NCBI GenBank assembly: GCA_963969365.1
Contig: OZ017762.1
Span: 744,001 to 808,000 of the forward strand
DNA: 64,000 nt
From: Asterochloris sp. CNOR1
Taxonomy: Eukaryota; Chlorophyta; Trebouxiophyceae; Trebouxiales; Trebouxiaceae
Direction: 5' to 3'
Part shown: one piece after another, positions 1-11,017 of the stretch
How positions within the stretch are numbered: the first letter of the stretch is position 1
How the letters are laid out: the number at the start of each line of letters is the position of its first letter
Translations under genes and position numbers: made by a program
Notes under the pieces: model-generated
Told to the model about the DNA's origin: nothing
The model's input: the letters and a program-made list of their open reading frames with translations, nothing else
Database searches by the model: none

Positions 1-549
1 TTCCTAGTAAGCAGCGACATCGAGCCTACATCAGCTGCAGTCAGTCTGCTTTCTGACAACTGTATCCTGCGGCAGTAGCTGGCCGTTGGGCACCTGACAA
101 CCCACAGGTGGCCATCATGGCTGTGCTGGCAAAAGCCACTGGCAGCTCGATACCCATCAGCAGCTATGCCTCTACTCCAGGGCATGGAGGTGACTGTGCT
201 TGCTCAGCATGACCCTGCGCTGGGAGATGCATGCCGTCAGTCCACCTGGCAGTCAGAGAGTGCAACTCTATCAGGGGACCGGAGAACGAATGCGCCTGGC
301 TCACAGATACGACATTGTGCAGGAGCACATGTGCACCCTGATGCTTGTGCCGCAGCCAGCAACAGCAGGAGGCCAGCCAAACAACCCATGAACACCTCAG
401 TCAGTGACCACTTCTGTGCAGGTCAACCGATATGCAGACTGTGGACTGCAGGCACAAGCAGCATTCAGCACGAAGTGCTGCCACCCTGACCTGGACAACT
501 CTACAACAACCCATCTACAACCATAACTCAGCCAGCAGTCTCTGTGCAG
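1..549. other. Unresolved left edge, probably intron or 5' part of THOC7
   Basis: No exon could be assigned here. The next exon (550-720) starts inside the THOC7 coiled coil, so the N-terminal exons of that gene should lie here or to the left of the window. The stretch contains several TGCAG acceptor-like sites and short open frames but nothing that reads as the conserved THOC7 N-terminus. Confidence 0.4.
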
Positions 550-2328
550 GTGCACATGCATACACAGATGATAGATCGTAGTCACAAGCAGCAGGAGGCT
601 GACATCCGGCGCGAGGCTCAGCTCAAGGGGGAGATCGGCGCAGCCGAACAAGAGATTGATGCGGCCAAGGCGCACCTGAAGGTGGCCACAAGTCGCAAAA
701 GGGACCGCGACGCCGAAGAGGTACGAGCTCACTGCTATCCTCTGCAATCGCTTGCCTTGGGGAGTACCTGAGCAATGAGTGCGCCAGGCAGGGTGTGCCG
801 TCTGCTGGTCCAGTAGGGCTGAGTAGAACTTGGCCTTGCGGGGCCCTGAAGTCTGCCCCAGGTGGGCCTGGAGGTGGCCGGGGATCACGGGGGGATCCGC
901 TGAGCATGACAGCTGAGACTTGAGTACCATTTCTTGCCCAATTTCAGGGTACCACCCTGCCAGGGGGCTGTGGGCTTCAAGCTCTGTGCAGGGATGTAGG
1001 TCTCCGTCTCGGGCGAGCGTGCTCATGCCTGTCATGCTGGGAGCTTTGCGGGGCAGAGGTGCCTCTCTGTGGACGGGGGATGCTGGCAAAGGCTGCCTGG
1101 CCTCAGGCTGCTTTGCTCATGTCTCGCTTGTGCTGAGCCGTCAGCGGCCCCACTGTGCAGGGGTGCACCCGTCAAGCCCCCACCAGCGAGTAGCTGCACC
1201 AGTGGCCTGCTGCTGCAGGGGCTGCACCCATCGAATCCCAGCAACAGCAGGCAACCGCACCAGCAGGCTGCTGCTGCCATGAGTTCATGCATCACTCGTG
1301 CAGCCACATGTGCGCTGCTGTGCCCCGCCATCCGAGGACTCATGTCACTGTAGTCCTGCAATGCTGCACCTGCAGTGCAAGCACCTCGGTTGAGGCTGGA
1401 CCTTCAGGGACACCTGCAGGCCCCTGCTTTCCTCCCCCATATACACATGCACCCCACAGCTGCTGCAGCTGGTGAGCCACCCGCCAACGAGAAGGTGTCT
1501 GGAGTGCACCAAGAAGCTGCCAGCTGCACCAGCTATTGGCATCATGTTTTTTTATGCCCCTGCAGGTGCTGTGTCTGAAATGCATGCACCATGTGCCCCG
1601 CAGAAGCTGCGCTTACATTGCTTGAGCCAACCCCAGGCGCATGAATTGAGCTCAGTTGCCCTGTGCCCTGCAGGTGCTGCGCCTGGAGTGCATGCGCCAC
1701 CCCAAGCGCTCCAAGGCCAATGAGATGGCGCTTGAGGTTGAGAAGTCCACTGCAGCAGTGCAGATCGCAGCCAGGCATGAGGACGAAGTGCACGAGGTGA
1801 GACTTTGCGCAGTGCATGCCCCAAAGAGTGTCCTCTTTGTGTAACAAGGATGTAGGGGAATGGCAGGATTTGTAGAAGGCGGGACATCATCAAGTGTGGG
1901 CTCACCTGCATGTTGCTTAGTCACAGCAGCAGAACATTCTAGGCTTGCAGGCATGCGCCCAGCAGCTGGCTCCCTCCTCCCTGTCATGCAGAAACAGTTC
2001 TGTCTGATCGTTTTGTTTACGATACTGCAGGCATGCACCCTGCAGCTGGTCCTCCTCCCGCCTGTTGTGGAGTGATCAAAAATTCTTACAGGGGGGTGCT
2101 GTGCTGCAGGCACGCGCACAGCAACTCTGTCTGCTCCTGGCCATAATGGATGACACCCAGAAGTTGTTTGAGATGGACGCCGACATCCTGGAGCTGGCCA
2201 AGGCCCCTGCGCCGGTGCCGCCAGAATTGGAAGGCCCCAGCTGCGGCGCCTCCCCACAGCGAGATGACACCTCGCAGCCCTCAGCGTCGAGGGGAGCATC
2301 ACCCATGCAGCAGGATGACATTGACTGA
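550..2328 (+). CDS. THOC7: THO complex subunit 7 homologue, C-terminal exons
   Basis: THOC7 is a coiled-coil subunit of the THO/TREX complex, which packages nascent mRNA for nuclear export. Three exons are visible: 550-720, 1674-1796 and 2110-2328 (stop TGA). All join in phase 0 and introns start with GT. The joined protein matches the family pattern: a Lys/Arg/Glu-rich helix (KRDRDAEE), then a leucine-containing turn with HPKR, corresponding to the HPDR/PPRSET segment of human and plant THOC7, then a helix ending in an ARAQQLCLLLAIMDDTQ stretch, corresponding to the RRKQFHVLLSTIHELQ region. The spacing from HPKR to QQL equals the human protein only if the acceptor at 2109 is used rather than one at 2091. 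The tail is acidic and Pro/Ser-rich (ends QQDDID), as in other THOC7 proteins. The N-terminus is missing from view. Family assignment rests on motif order and spacing, not on a search. Confidence 0.72.
1561..1604 (+). repeat. Exon-edge echo of THOC7 exon 1674-1796
   Basis: A decayed copy of the acceptor and first coding bases of the exon at 1674 lies 108 bp upstream. In the first 30 bp, 25 match the copy at 1669-1698, and all five differences are C to T or G to A. Confidence 0.75.
1945..2070 (+). repeat. Two exon-edge echoes of THOC7 exon 2110-2328
   Basis: TTGCAGGCATGCGCCCAGCA (1945) and CTGCAGGCATGCACCCTGCA (2025) are decayed copies of CTGCAGGCACGCGCACAGCA (2104), which is the acceptor and exon start. 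The similarity continues about 20 bp further in each copy. Spacing is 80 bp. Confidence 0.8.
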
Positions 2329-5300
2329 CAGGCTACTGCTAGAAGGGCCCAAAACTACCGCCTCCCTACAGCCCCCTCACAATTGCAACACCGTGGCCAG
2401 GATAGACTGACCTGCTGGTCCCCGCAGAGACCTGATGAAACTTTCTGAAGAGCTTGGTGTCCCTGAGCGCCATCAGCCGGCGCTGCCAGCAGCAGCAGGG
2501 CCTGAACGTCCCCGCAGCCTGCACACTGAAATTGAAAGACCACCCCTGACACCCCTTGTTGCCCTCTAACACATCTGCTTCTCTGTCAATCCCTTCCTTC
2601 TGCTTCAGAAGTGATTCACAAAAGTGCACGGTAACTGGTGACAAGCAGGAACAGGGACACAAAGCGCAACCAGCTGTCAAGGCTACTCAGGTATCTGGGG
2701 GTAAATGCGCTCGTTGCCTATTCAGGGCGCCTCCTGCAGCTGCATTCTCATCCTGGTCTCCCATCTGCAGTACAGCAAAGCATTTTGCAGTCGGTGGTGG
2801 CGATCAACCTCAGGGGCACTGGTATGGTCAGCCTCAATGCTTGGACTGCAAGGGAAGATGTTAATTCACACAACTGTGCAGCTTCTCTGGTGCTGTTGCT
2901 CCCAAAGCTGCTCTGTAGGTGTGCCTTCCCCACAGTCACTTTCCCTATGGCATTTGTATCGAGCATGCTGACATGACTGAGACCCTTTAGTCCCCCCCGT
3001 GGTCTCATACAGCTCCCTCAGCGGGCTGCGCTGCTGTGCAGGTGCACCTCTTCCTGTGCGGCACAGTCAGGCTGCCATGGAGCGCATTGACTGGGCACTG
3101 CTCATGGTACTGACCGCATGTGATTTTGAAGCCAAGCAAAGCTGCACGTGCATACTTTGCCAAGGTTGGCCAGCAGGGCTGGAGCAGGTGTGCACAGGTT
3201 AAACAGCGAAGGGTTCACTACATCGTCTGTTGCTGCAGTGCTCATCAGGCCACTGTGCTGCCAGCTTGCTGCCCCACCTCAGAGCATCCCTGCGTTTCTC
3301 TGTGGGCGCCACATTCTCCTGTCCCTTGCCTTTTTGAGCCTGCCGCACAGCCTGCACTGGGACATTGCAGAGGATGCTGACCTGTGCAGGGCAGTGCAGG
3401 CCTCTGCAGTCAACTCAACTGCAAGTGGTTGGTGCTTCTGTGGAGCCTCTGCAGTGTGGCAGGCAGCATAGAGTGACAATTTCCTTGTGCAAAACTGTGC
3501 ATGCATGCAGCCAGGAAATGGACACCTTCTGGGAGTGCTCAACTTTGTTTGCTTCAGGAAAGCAGAAATGAACAGGTTGTTGGTGTAGCCCTGCGGGTGT
3601 TGACCACCTTGACTGGGACCGCTGGTGGTTCAGCTGAGCTTGAGCTGGTGGCTTTGAAGGATGCCACCTGTCAGTGCAGCTCTGTATCTACAGCTAAGGC
3701 TTCCAGTTTGTGTCTTATGGCTTCTCCATGCCAGAACAACCCACCTGGGAGTGCTTGATGTTGAGGTGCTTCAGCTGGGCCTCAGCCGCATGGCAGGCAG
3801 CAAACAGGGAGTTGAAGCTCTCCTTGGGGCGCCTGCTGACGGCTGAGTTTCCTCCCTTGGTGAGAAAGCTGTCCCTCTTCCAGGCTGCCTGCATCTGCCT
3901 GCAGGCAGGCAAGTCACAGGCTGGCCGGAGCACCAGTGGTGCCCATTTTCTGCTTGCTCCATGGCTGTGCCTGCCAGGCTGCCTCCATCAATGCAGACCG
4001 GTGGCGCGTGCAGATGCATGCAGCCCTGCCGCGCAGCTGGAACCCAGGCCACACATGCAGCCCTCACCTGTTGCGCTCGACACGATCCACTTTCTTGGGC
4101 TGAGGTGGGGCACCCGGCACCAGGAAGCTCCGGGTCAGCACAGGCAGGGTCCTGAGGGAGGCACTACTCCCCTGTGAGCGCAGGCCTGCAGCCTCTGCAC
4201 TGCCCCGGCCCCAGGTAGTGCTCCCTGTGGACCCCTTCCTGCACTCAGCAGCAGTCAGTGCTGACAGGGAAGGGTGGTCATGAGGCCTCCCTGCTGCCGC
4301 AGCACTTGCCTGGTGCTTGGCAGTGGTCCCTGTGGACCACCTCCTGTACAGCAGGTTTGCTGACACTGAAGCCGCGGCTTCAGCAAATCACCCTGACTTT
4401 ACTTCTGTGGACCCAGGCAGATCTTGCAGGAGGCAACCTGGGAGATTGCGCTGCTGGATTGAGGTGTAAGGTGCTGACCTTCAGGCTGCTAAGTGTCAGC
4501 AACAAGAGGCATCTGGCGCCACTGGTGACAACCCGCCGCTCACAAGCACACAGCGTTGTGCAGTTGGCTAGGACTGCACAGACAGACCTCTGCAGGATGC
4601 CGCCTTTTCCTGACAGTGTGTCTCCGCCCGCAAAACTGTGCAAGCATCTCAGCTACGCGCCCTGCTTGCCTCATCACTCCTGCGGCCCTGCAAAGTGCCA
4701 CCCTCAAGCCTGATGAAGTTCTGCATGTGTATCTCACCTGCGCCCCTCTTGCCCCAGCACTCATTCCACCCTGCAGGCCGCCGCCCCTTCCCTCGCAGGG
4801 ACCTCTACCCGCTCAAGGTGTGCATGCATTTCCCCCGGCAGACGCAGGCATCTCACGTCTGCCTCCTGCTCGCCCCCGCCCTGCTTGTCTCCCCCTGCAG
4901 GCGACTGCTCTGCTCTCGCAGAGTGTCGTGCCTGGTGAGGCCTTGCGCCCCTGCCGCGGTGCCTGCCCTCCCTGCTGCATTGTGCCAGCAGTCCGCCCCC
5001 GCGTCCAGACCCTGAGCCTCTGCTGTCTCCTGATCTTGCTCCCAGACATCCGGTTGCCAGAATCCCGGCCCTGCCAACCTGGCCTCCGGCTCTGCTCCAT
5101 TCTCAGCCTGCCAGGGGCTCTGCAGGTGCAGCTGCTCCTGAGCCGTGCCGCGCCCTGCAGGACCCTCCTGGGAGGACCGGCAGGACGGCTCCCCAAGGCC
5201 AGCTCCCTCTGTGTGGGCCTCGCCCCTGGAGGGCTGGCGCAGGCCTGGCTTGTCTGGATGCCAATGCTGCTCCCCAAAGCCATGGCGCTCAGCGCATGCC

Positions 5301-6580
5301 CCAGCCTGAGTGCGCTGCAGCAGGTCTGGCTGCTGAACCAGCTGCTCCCCCAGCACAGGGCGCTCTGTTTGGGCACCGCGAACACAGGGCTGGCTCAGGA
5401 GGAGCATGCCTGGCTGCAAGGGGCCTGCCTCTGCCTGGGCATTCCTCATCATGGCTGGAACCTCGCCGCGAATGTTGCTCCGTGGGACTGCTGCCTCTGA
5501 ACACCGCTGGGACCTGCAGGCAATAGCTGCAGCTGAGGGAGCTGCCTTTAAGACTGACTGGGGCATGCAGCAAGAGAAGGCCAAGCCCAAGAGCAGGCAT
5601 GCTCCACCAATGATCAGGGGCAGAGGCCCTCTGCTTGCACCACGCGAGCCAGAGCCCTTTGATCTAGCACCTAACCGCTGCCGCAGGGCATGACAGCAAG
5701 GCAGCGCTGCCCCACACCCCTCACCTGGCTGCTGCTGGTGGGCAGTCCAGCCTCCCCCGGCGGCTGCCCCAGTTGGCAGTGCCACCATGGCACAATCCAA
5801 CTCCATGACGCTCCTCCGCACAAGCAACAGGGGGCTGTGCTGGCTGGTGCTGGTGCTGCCCCTGCCCATCGTGCAGCTGGCTGTGAACAGTGGAGCCGGC
5901 GCTGGCCTTGTCTTGCAGCGCAGGGGCGGCTGCATACCGTTTGTTGCCACCCTGCAGAGCACCGAGCCCTTACTCCCTAGTGGTATTGCACTAGGAGTGG
6001 TGCCAGCGACGTGCCTATTTGGCAGGCCAGGGGCAAGTACACACTGCCCCTGCAGGGCACAGAGAGTTGCCCAGGGTTGTGTGCTGCTGGGTTCTGAATT
6101 GAGGTGCCAACCCTCGCCCTGTTTGTCAGCCCAGAGCACCAGACAAAGCTGAAGGGAGTGTGCAGGGTGCATGGTCTTGCGGCAGGGCATTTGGGGGTTG
6201 CCCTGGGCTGCTGAGACCCACCCTGCTGCTGATGTCCAGCTGCCTAAAGGGCTGAGGATTGTCCTCTGGCTCTGCACAGGGCCCCTGTGACCTCCTTGGA
6301 GCTTGAGACTGGGCGGCATCATCAGTGATGAGCTCATTTTCCTTGAGGAAGCTGCATAACAATGAGGTTGTATCAGACAACATGGTGAAAAGAGTCCACC
6401 AGGCACCCAACTGCACCTGAGAATGACGCTGTCAGGGATTGAGTCATGGCCCAGGATGGCCAACTGCTCCCTCACGGCAGCGATACTGACATGAGGCACC
6501 ATTGATCCGTTGTTGAGGTTCTGCTTTGACCGTCAACGACCTAGCGACTCCAGCTTGGTGTAGCCACAAGCACAACTGCC
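2329..6580. other. Unresolved region with scattered plus-strand exon candidates
   Basis: No gene could be identified with confidence. On the plus strand there are exon-like segments bounded by TGCAG and GT: around 2640-2819 (a helical, leucine-rich segment ending AINLRGTG), 3296-3370 (SIPAFLCGRHILLSLAF) and 3589-3690 (VLTTLTGTAGG). These look like pieces of a helical-repeat protein; the N-terminal region of a HECT ubiquitin ligase is one weak possibility. Between 4556 and 6502 both strands carry long stop-free frames (plus 4556-5500; minus 4853-6502). They come from GC-rich, stop-poor sequence and neither shows a recognisable domain. The plus-strand gene may be interrupted or ended by the retrotransposon that follows. 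Confidence 0.3.
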
Positions 6581-6607
6581 TGGGCCACCCTCTGAGAGGG
6601 TGGCCTA
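6581..6607. repeat. Near-perfect inverted repeat upstream of the LINE ORF
   Basis: GGCCACCCTCT at 6583-6593 is mirrored by AGAGGGTGGCC at 6595-6605 around a single G. A G-T wobble and a T-A pair extend the stem to 6581-6607. It lies 47 bp before the first ATG of the retrotransposon ORF, so it may be part of the element's 5' UTR or mark its 5' boundary. Confidence 0.6.
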
Positions 6608-6653
6608 GGAAGAGGGGGGTCACTGCGTTGAGCTCTCATGTGTTCTCTGGAAC

Positions 6654-9600
6654 ATGCATGGCGGGCTCAACCATGCTTATAAAAAGGCTGATGCTTTGAA
6701 TGACCTGCATACTTTAGACTGCACATTTATTTGTTTGACTGAGACCTGGACTGCGCCTGGGGATGCTGTGTATGACTTGCCAGGCTATGTCTGTCATGAA
6801 GTGCACCGCCCCCAGCACCTGCAGAACCGCAATGGCCCCAGGGGTGGCATTGCTGTGTACATGAAGCAATGCGTTGCTGACCATGTTAAATTTTGGAAAG
6901 CTGCAGATGACGGGACATACATTTGGCTGCACATTGAGCCGCATGGCAGTTGTACAGAGCATATTGCCTTTGCCACTTGCTACATGCCTCCTTACTACGC
7001 TAACAAAACACTGGACACTTTCCGCAGATTGACTACAGACATGGACAACTTTGCCAGCAGGGTGCCTGCCGGCAAGCAGCCGCACTACTGGGTGTGTGGG
7101 GACACCAATGCACACACTGGCACAGCACCAGACTTTATCAGACTCATTGGACATGGTATCTCTTCTGAAGTGCAGGCCCTTGACCAGCTTCCAGCTGACC
7201 TGAAGACGCGCGCAAACCTCTGCACCCACAAGGTTGATGTCCGTGGCAAGCAACAGCTGGACTTCTGCAAAGACAACGAGCTGCTCATTCTCAATGGCAG
7301 GGCACCTGGCGACCCATCTGGTAAGGTCACATTTGTGGGGAGGGGCGCAGGCACCCTCATTGACTACCACATGGCCTCCGCGTAGCTGGCCAGCTGCTGC
7401 ATGCAGCTGGCGGTGCTGGACATGGCCAGCGGGGCGTGCCGGGTGTGCTCAGATCACCTGCCAGTTCAGGTCTGCTTCCAGCTGCCCACCACAGATGGGG
7501 AACCACCAGCAGCATCAGCACAGCAGCAGCCAGCTGCAGTCCCGCGCGTACCAGACATCAGACTTGACCCAAGTCAAACAGAGGTTTGGCACCAGAACTT
7601 TGCAGCGGTTGCAGAGCGGTTGCGGTTACAGGATGCGGTGACAGATCCAGAAGCAGGGGTCAGAGCCTTCACAGAGTGCATTTCAGAAGCGGTTGCAGAC
7701 ACCTTCCAGCTCAGACAACGGCAGCCTTTAAAGATTATGCAACGCCCACCCTGGTTTGATGAGGAGTGCCGGTATGCTTGGAGGGAATGGAAGGATGCTG
7801 AGCGCTCCCCCATTATTGTTCCTTTTGCTGCTTTGAAGCTTCGCAACATGTACAGGGCAGTGCGCCGCAGGAAGCAGCGACAGTTCATGCACCAAAGGAT
7901 GGCTGACATCGATAAGCTTGCATCGAAAAACATGGCACATTTATACCGCGTGTTTGGCTGGCGCAGGCACTCAGCTTGCCCCAGGGCGCTGCACAGTCAG
8001 CATGCACACTGGCAAAGCAAGCTGGGTGGCCGCCCAGAGCCACGAGGGATCCCTGAGCTGTTGACAGAGGATTGTCCCGGTGGGCCTGTTCCATCTGCTG
8101 CTGCCTTGAATGCACCTATCACCACCCGTGAGGTTTATGACAGCTTGCAGAAACTGAAGGGGGGCAAAGCAGCAGGGCTTGATGGCGTGCCTGCAGAACT
8201 GCTCAAGAGTGGCCCCTTCAGCATGATGGAGTGCCTCGCGAGTCTCTTCACTGCAATCCTGCATGGAAGATATCTAGAGCAGCTGAGCACTGGCCTGATT
8301 ACTGCAGTTCACAAAAAGGGAGACAAGGCAGACCTCAATAACTACCGCCCCATCACAGTCATCCCGGTTCTGGCCAAGCTATTCGCCTCTGTGCTCACGC
8401 GCAGACTGGCAGACTGGACTGAGAGGAACAATCTCAGGGCGCCCACGCAAGCGGGCTTCCGGGCCAATCGCGGCACATCAGATCAACTAAGTATCTTGAA
8501 TTACATAGTCAAGAAATGCCTGTCACAGGGGAAGAAATTGTACTGCTGCTTTGTGGATTTTGAGAAAGCGTTTGACACAGTGGACAGGGGAGTGCTCTGG
8601 GCTGTCCTGGCCAACATTGGAGTGCGGGGGCAGTTCCTGAAGTGTCTGCAGAGCCTCTATGGTGTTGACTCTGCTGCATTGAGAACTGCACAGGGCACCT
8701 CTGGGGCTTTCAGGTGCTTTCAGGGGGTACAGCAGGGGAGTCCCCTCAGCCCCCTGCTGTTCGGGCTGCTGCTTGACTGCTTGCACAAGGTCCTGAAAGC
8801 TGTGCCAGGCAATGGCGCCCCAAGCCTTGCCGATTACTGGTTCACAGCTGCGGGCCGCGAGTGGAAGATGCAAAAGCCTGTGCCGCTGCTGCTCTACGCA
8901 GACGACCTTACCATACTAAGCACCAGAGCAGAGGGGCTACAGAACATGCTTGATGCATTGCAGGTCTTTAGCAAGAAGAGGCGCCTCACAGTGAACCTGG
9001 AAAAGACTGAGGTGCTGGTCTTTGAGCTGCGGCACACCCCCTGCCGGGATTTCACATACGGCGGGAGAGTGCTCACCCGCAAGGACAGCTTCAAATATCT
9101 GGGCCTGTGGTTCCATGCCACGCAACGGGACTTCCGCCTTGCTCTGGGGAGTCTTGCAGCTTCTGCATGCAAAGCCATGCATGCCATGCGCCGCAGATGC
9201 TTCCAGCTTGGCTATGTGCACCCCCAGCGCATGTACAACTTGTTCCAATGCATTGGTGCTGCCCATCCTCAGCTATGGCTGTGAGGTGTGGTTCTGGCAC
9301 CATGATGCCAGCAGCACAGTCACCAAAGTGCTGGAAGGCGTCCACCTCCAGTTCTTACGTGGCCTGCTGGGAGTGAAACGCACCACGCACCACTTGATTG
9401 CCCTGGCTGAGTTTGGCAGATACCCGCTTGCTGTGCATTGGCAAAAACAAGTTGACAAGTTCAGGCTGCGCATCTGCAATGTCACTTGCACTGCATCTGA
9501 CAACCCACTGTTCTGGGCGATGTTTGACGGCACACCCAATGTGGAAAACCTTAGGCTCCTGCGTACCCCTGCTGGATTTGCTGCCTTGCAGGCCCGCGGG

Positions 9601-10056
9601 AGGCCTGCCAGCGCCCCCAGCACAGAGCGCCATGAGCGGCTCTTTGCGGAGAACTCAGACAGCACCGTGGCAACGTACAAGCAGATGCGCGGCTTCAGCG
9701 CAGCGTACACCACGCAACCTTACATGCAGCAGATCAGAGGCTACAGACTGCGCAAATCAATGGCCCATATCCGCTGCAGCAGCCACAGGCTGAGAGTTGA
9801 GACAGGCCGCTACACATCAGAAGCCAGACACGAGAGGACCTGCCGCCTCTGCACATCAGCAACCGCCATAGAAGACGAGCAACACATCTTGCTGCACTGT
9901 CCCCAGCTCGATGACCTGCGCAACGCCCACAGCCACCTATTCCAGACGCCAGGACAGACTTTGACAGACCTCTTTGATGACCATCCCCCAATTTTGCTTG
10001 CTAAGTATGTGCGTGCAGCGCTGCTTATGCATCAATCAGTGCTGCTTTTGCCATGA
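6654..10056 (+). pseudogene. LINE ORF2: APE-type endonuclease, reverse transcriptase, CCHC knuckle; one stop and one frameshift
   Basis: Residues 1 to about 260 form the endonuclease: WNMHGGLN start, CLTETW (metal-binding Glu), CGDTNAH, LIDYHM and, past the first lesion, CSDHLPV. The reverse transcriptase follows with KGGKAAGLDGVPAELLK, NNYRPITV, QAGFRANRGTSDQ, VDFEKAFDTVDR, QQGSPLSPLLFG and the catalytic YADD box near 8896-8908. The C-terminus has CRLC...EDEQHILLHC, a Cys2-His-Cys knuckle typical of L1-like ORF2. Lesion 1 is an in-frame TAG at 7383-7385, between LIDYHM and CSDHLPV. Lesion 2 is one extra C near 9246; skipping it restores LFNALVLPILSYGCEVW. Reading frame 6654-9284 is otherwise continuous, and the rest runs in the next frame to TGA near 10056. 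Confidence 0.9.
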
Positions 10057-10117
10057 TTACATGAATTGTCAATCCCATGCCTGTTCATTGTGGCCCCCGG
10101 ACTTTAAATCCGTGCTC

Positions 10118-10512
10118 TCTTTCTCAATAGCTTAGTGGTAAAGCACCAGACTGCAAATCTGGGTACCCAGATTCGATTCCTTGGTTGCTGCACCCCCACC
10201 CAGGGTATAAGTTGGGAAGCAGGAGGAGTTGGCAAGCCAGATGCGAACATGTGCTCAACAAGGCCGCTAGTACCATCTGATAAACTTCCTCTAACTGGAC
10301 CTGACTCAGATTTCAACCAGACACCTAAGGACTTGCTCACATGAGCCAACACTATCAGCACCGAGCTGACTGCAAGAACCTGATGCTCAAACTGAACTGA
10401 AGCTAACTGATGATGTGCTGGAGGCCAGGCACACTGATATGAAGCAAAGCCTAGTCATAGTCCTAAGCCCGTTCATTGAGGCTACGGACTCTAAATGTAA
10501 TCATCATCATCT
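10118..10512 (+). mobile_element. Candidate tRNA-Cys-derived SINE sharing its tail with the adjacent LINE
   Basis: A tRNA-like head (10121-10192) is followed by about 280 bp of unrelated body and a tail at 10470-10512. The tail resembles the 3' end of the LINE just upstream: GTTCATTG, then GGACTCTAAAT here against GGACTTTAAAT at 10100-10108. It then continues TGTAATCATCATCATC, that is TGTAA (the usual chlorophyte polyadenylation signal) plus a short ATC repeat like the 3' tails of some LINE/SINE pairs. Alternatively everything up to 10512 is the LINE's own 3' UTR carrying a tRNA-like structure. No flanking duplication was recognised. Confidence 0.45.
10121..10192 (+). other. tRNA-Cys(GCA)-like sequence with decayed acceptor and T stems
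   Basis: The D arm is perfect (GCTT 10130-10133 with AAGC 10141-10144, loop AGTGGTA). The anticodon stem is perfect (CCAGA 10146-10150 with TCTGG 10158-10162) with loop CTGCAAA, giving anticodon GCA. The B box reads GATTCGATTCC (10170-10180). The acceptor arms do not pair and the T stem has mismatches, so this is not a functional tRNA gene. It keeps both internal Pol III promoter boxes, as SINE heads do. Confidence 0.7.
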
Positions 10513-11017
10513 TGGTGCTGCATCTGCTCATAGGGTGTGAGAGGAGGCATGATGTCCACGACTAGCCCACCTGATGCATTGTGCTGCTGCCTAGCCCCTT
10601 CTGCCGTGCACTCGGGCCAAATGGGTGGTGTGAGCAAACCAGAAGGTACACCTAGTATCTGCTGCAAGCATGTGTCTAAGCAGCGTGTGCCCAATTAAAT
10701 TGGTGACTAGCTGTAGCTGGGTAGCCAAGGGCTGGTGACAGAGCCAAGCACATTCTCCTTCAGCTGTTCGCACTGAGCAGGCTGCAAAACATCAAACAGG
10801 AGCCAGGCAACTGCAGCTGCTGCAGCAGCATGGGCATTCTCACAGCAGAGACAAGGGTGGCAGGTGCTCTGGGCCTATAGATACTGACAGAAGGGAAAGG
10901 TCCTGGACATCTAGACACTTCGGGTGTGCAGATGTTGCACAAGGCGACTCAGCAGGGGGTTCCAAGTCCTTGGTGCTACAAATGCTGGCAAGAGGTTCAT
11001 GGGGACAAAACAAGCTC
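10513..11017. other. Gene-free stretch between SINE candidate and EREX-like stop
   Basis: I see no coding exon or repeat here. It is downstream of the minus-strand EREX-like gene and probably holds that gene's 3' UTR. Confidence 0.4.

Larger units (their letters stand above)
6581..10112 (+). mobile_element. Non-LTR retrotransposon (LINE), endonuclease plus reverse transcriptase type
   Basis: A single long ORF2-type reading region (6654-10056) encodes an apurinic-like endonuclease, a reverse transcriptase and a C-terminal Cys/His knuckle, with no RNase H and no separate ORF1 seen. The architecture fits L1-clade elements of green algae. The 5' limit is a guess, placed at the hairpin just before the ORF. 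The 3' limit is set at a motif (10083-10110, GTTCATTG then GGACTTTAAAT) that recurs at 10472-10496. Only two coding lesions were found, so the insertion is probably recent. No target-site duplication was recognised. Confidence 0.85.

Noticed and set aside
2600-3700. HECT-type ubiquitin ligase N-terminus
   Set aside because: Only vague helical similarity; the diagnostic HECT domain is absent from the window, so I did not name it.
4853-6502. 549-residue stop-free frame on the minus strand
   Set aside because: Composition is what GC-rich, stop-poor DNA gives in any frame; no domain, no splice pattern, and overlapping long frames exist on the plus strand.
10121-10192. Functional tRNA-Cys gene
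   Set aside because: Acceptor arms do not pair, the T stem is broken and no T-run terminator follows.
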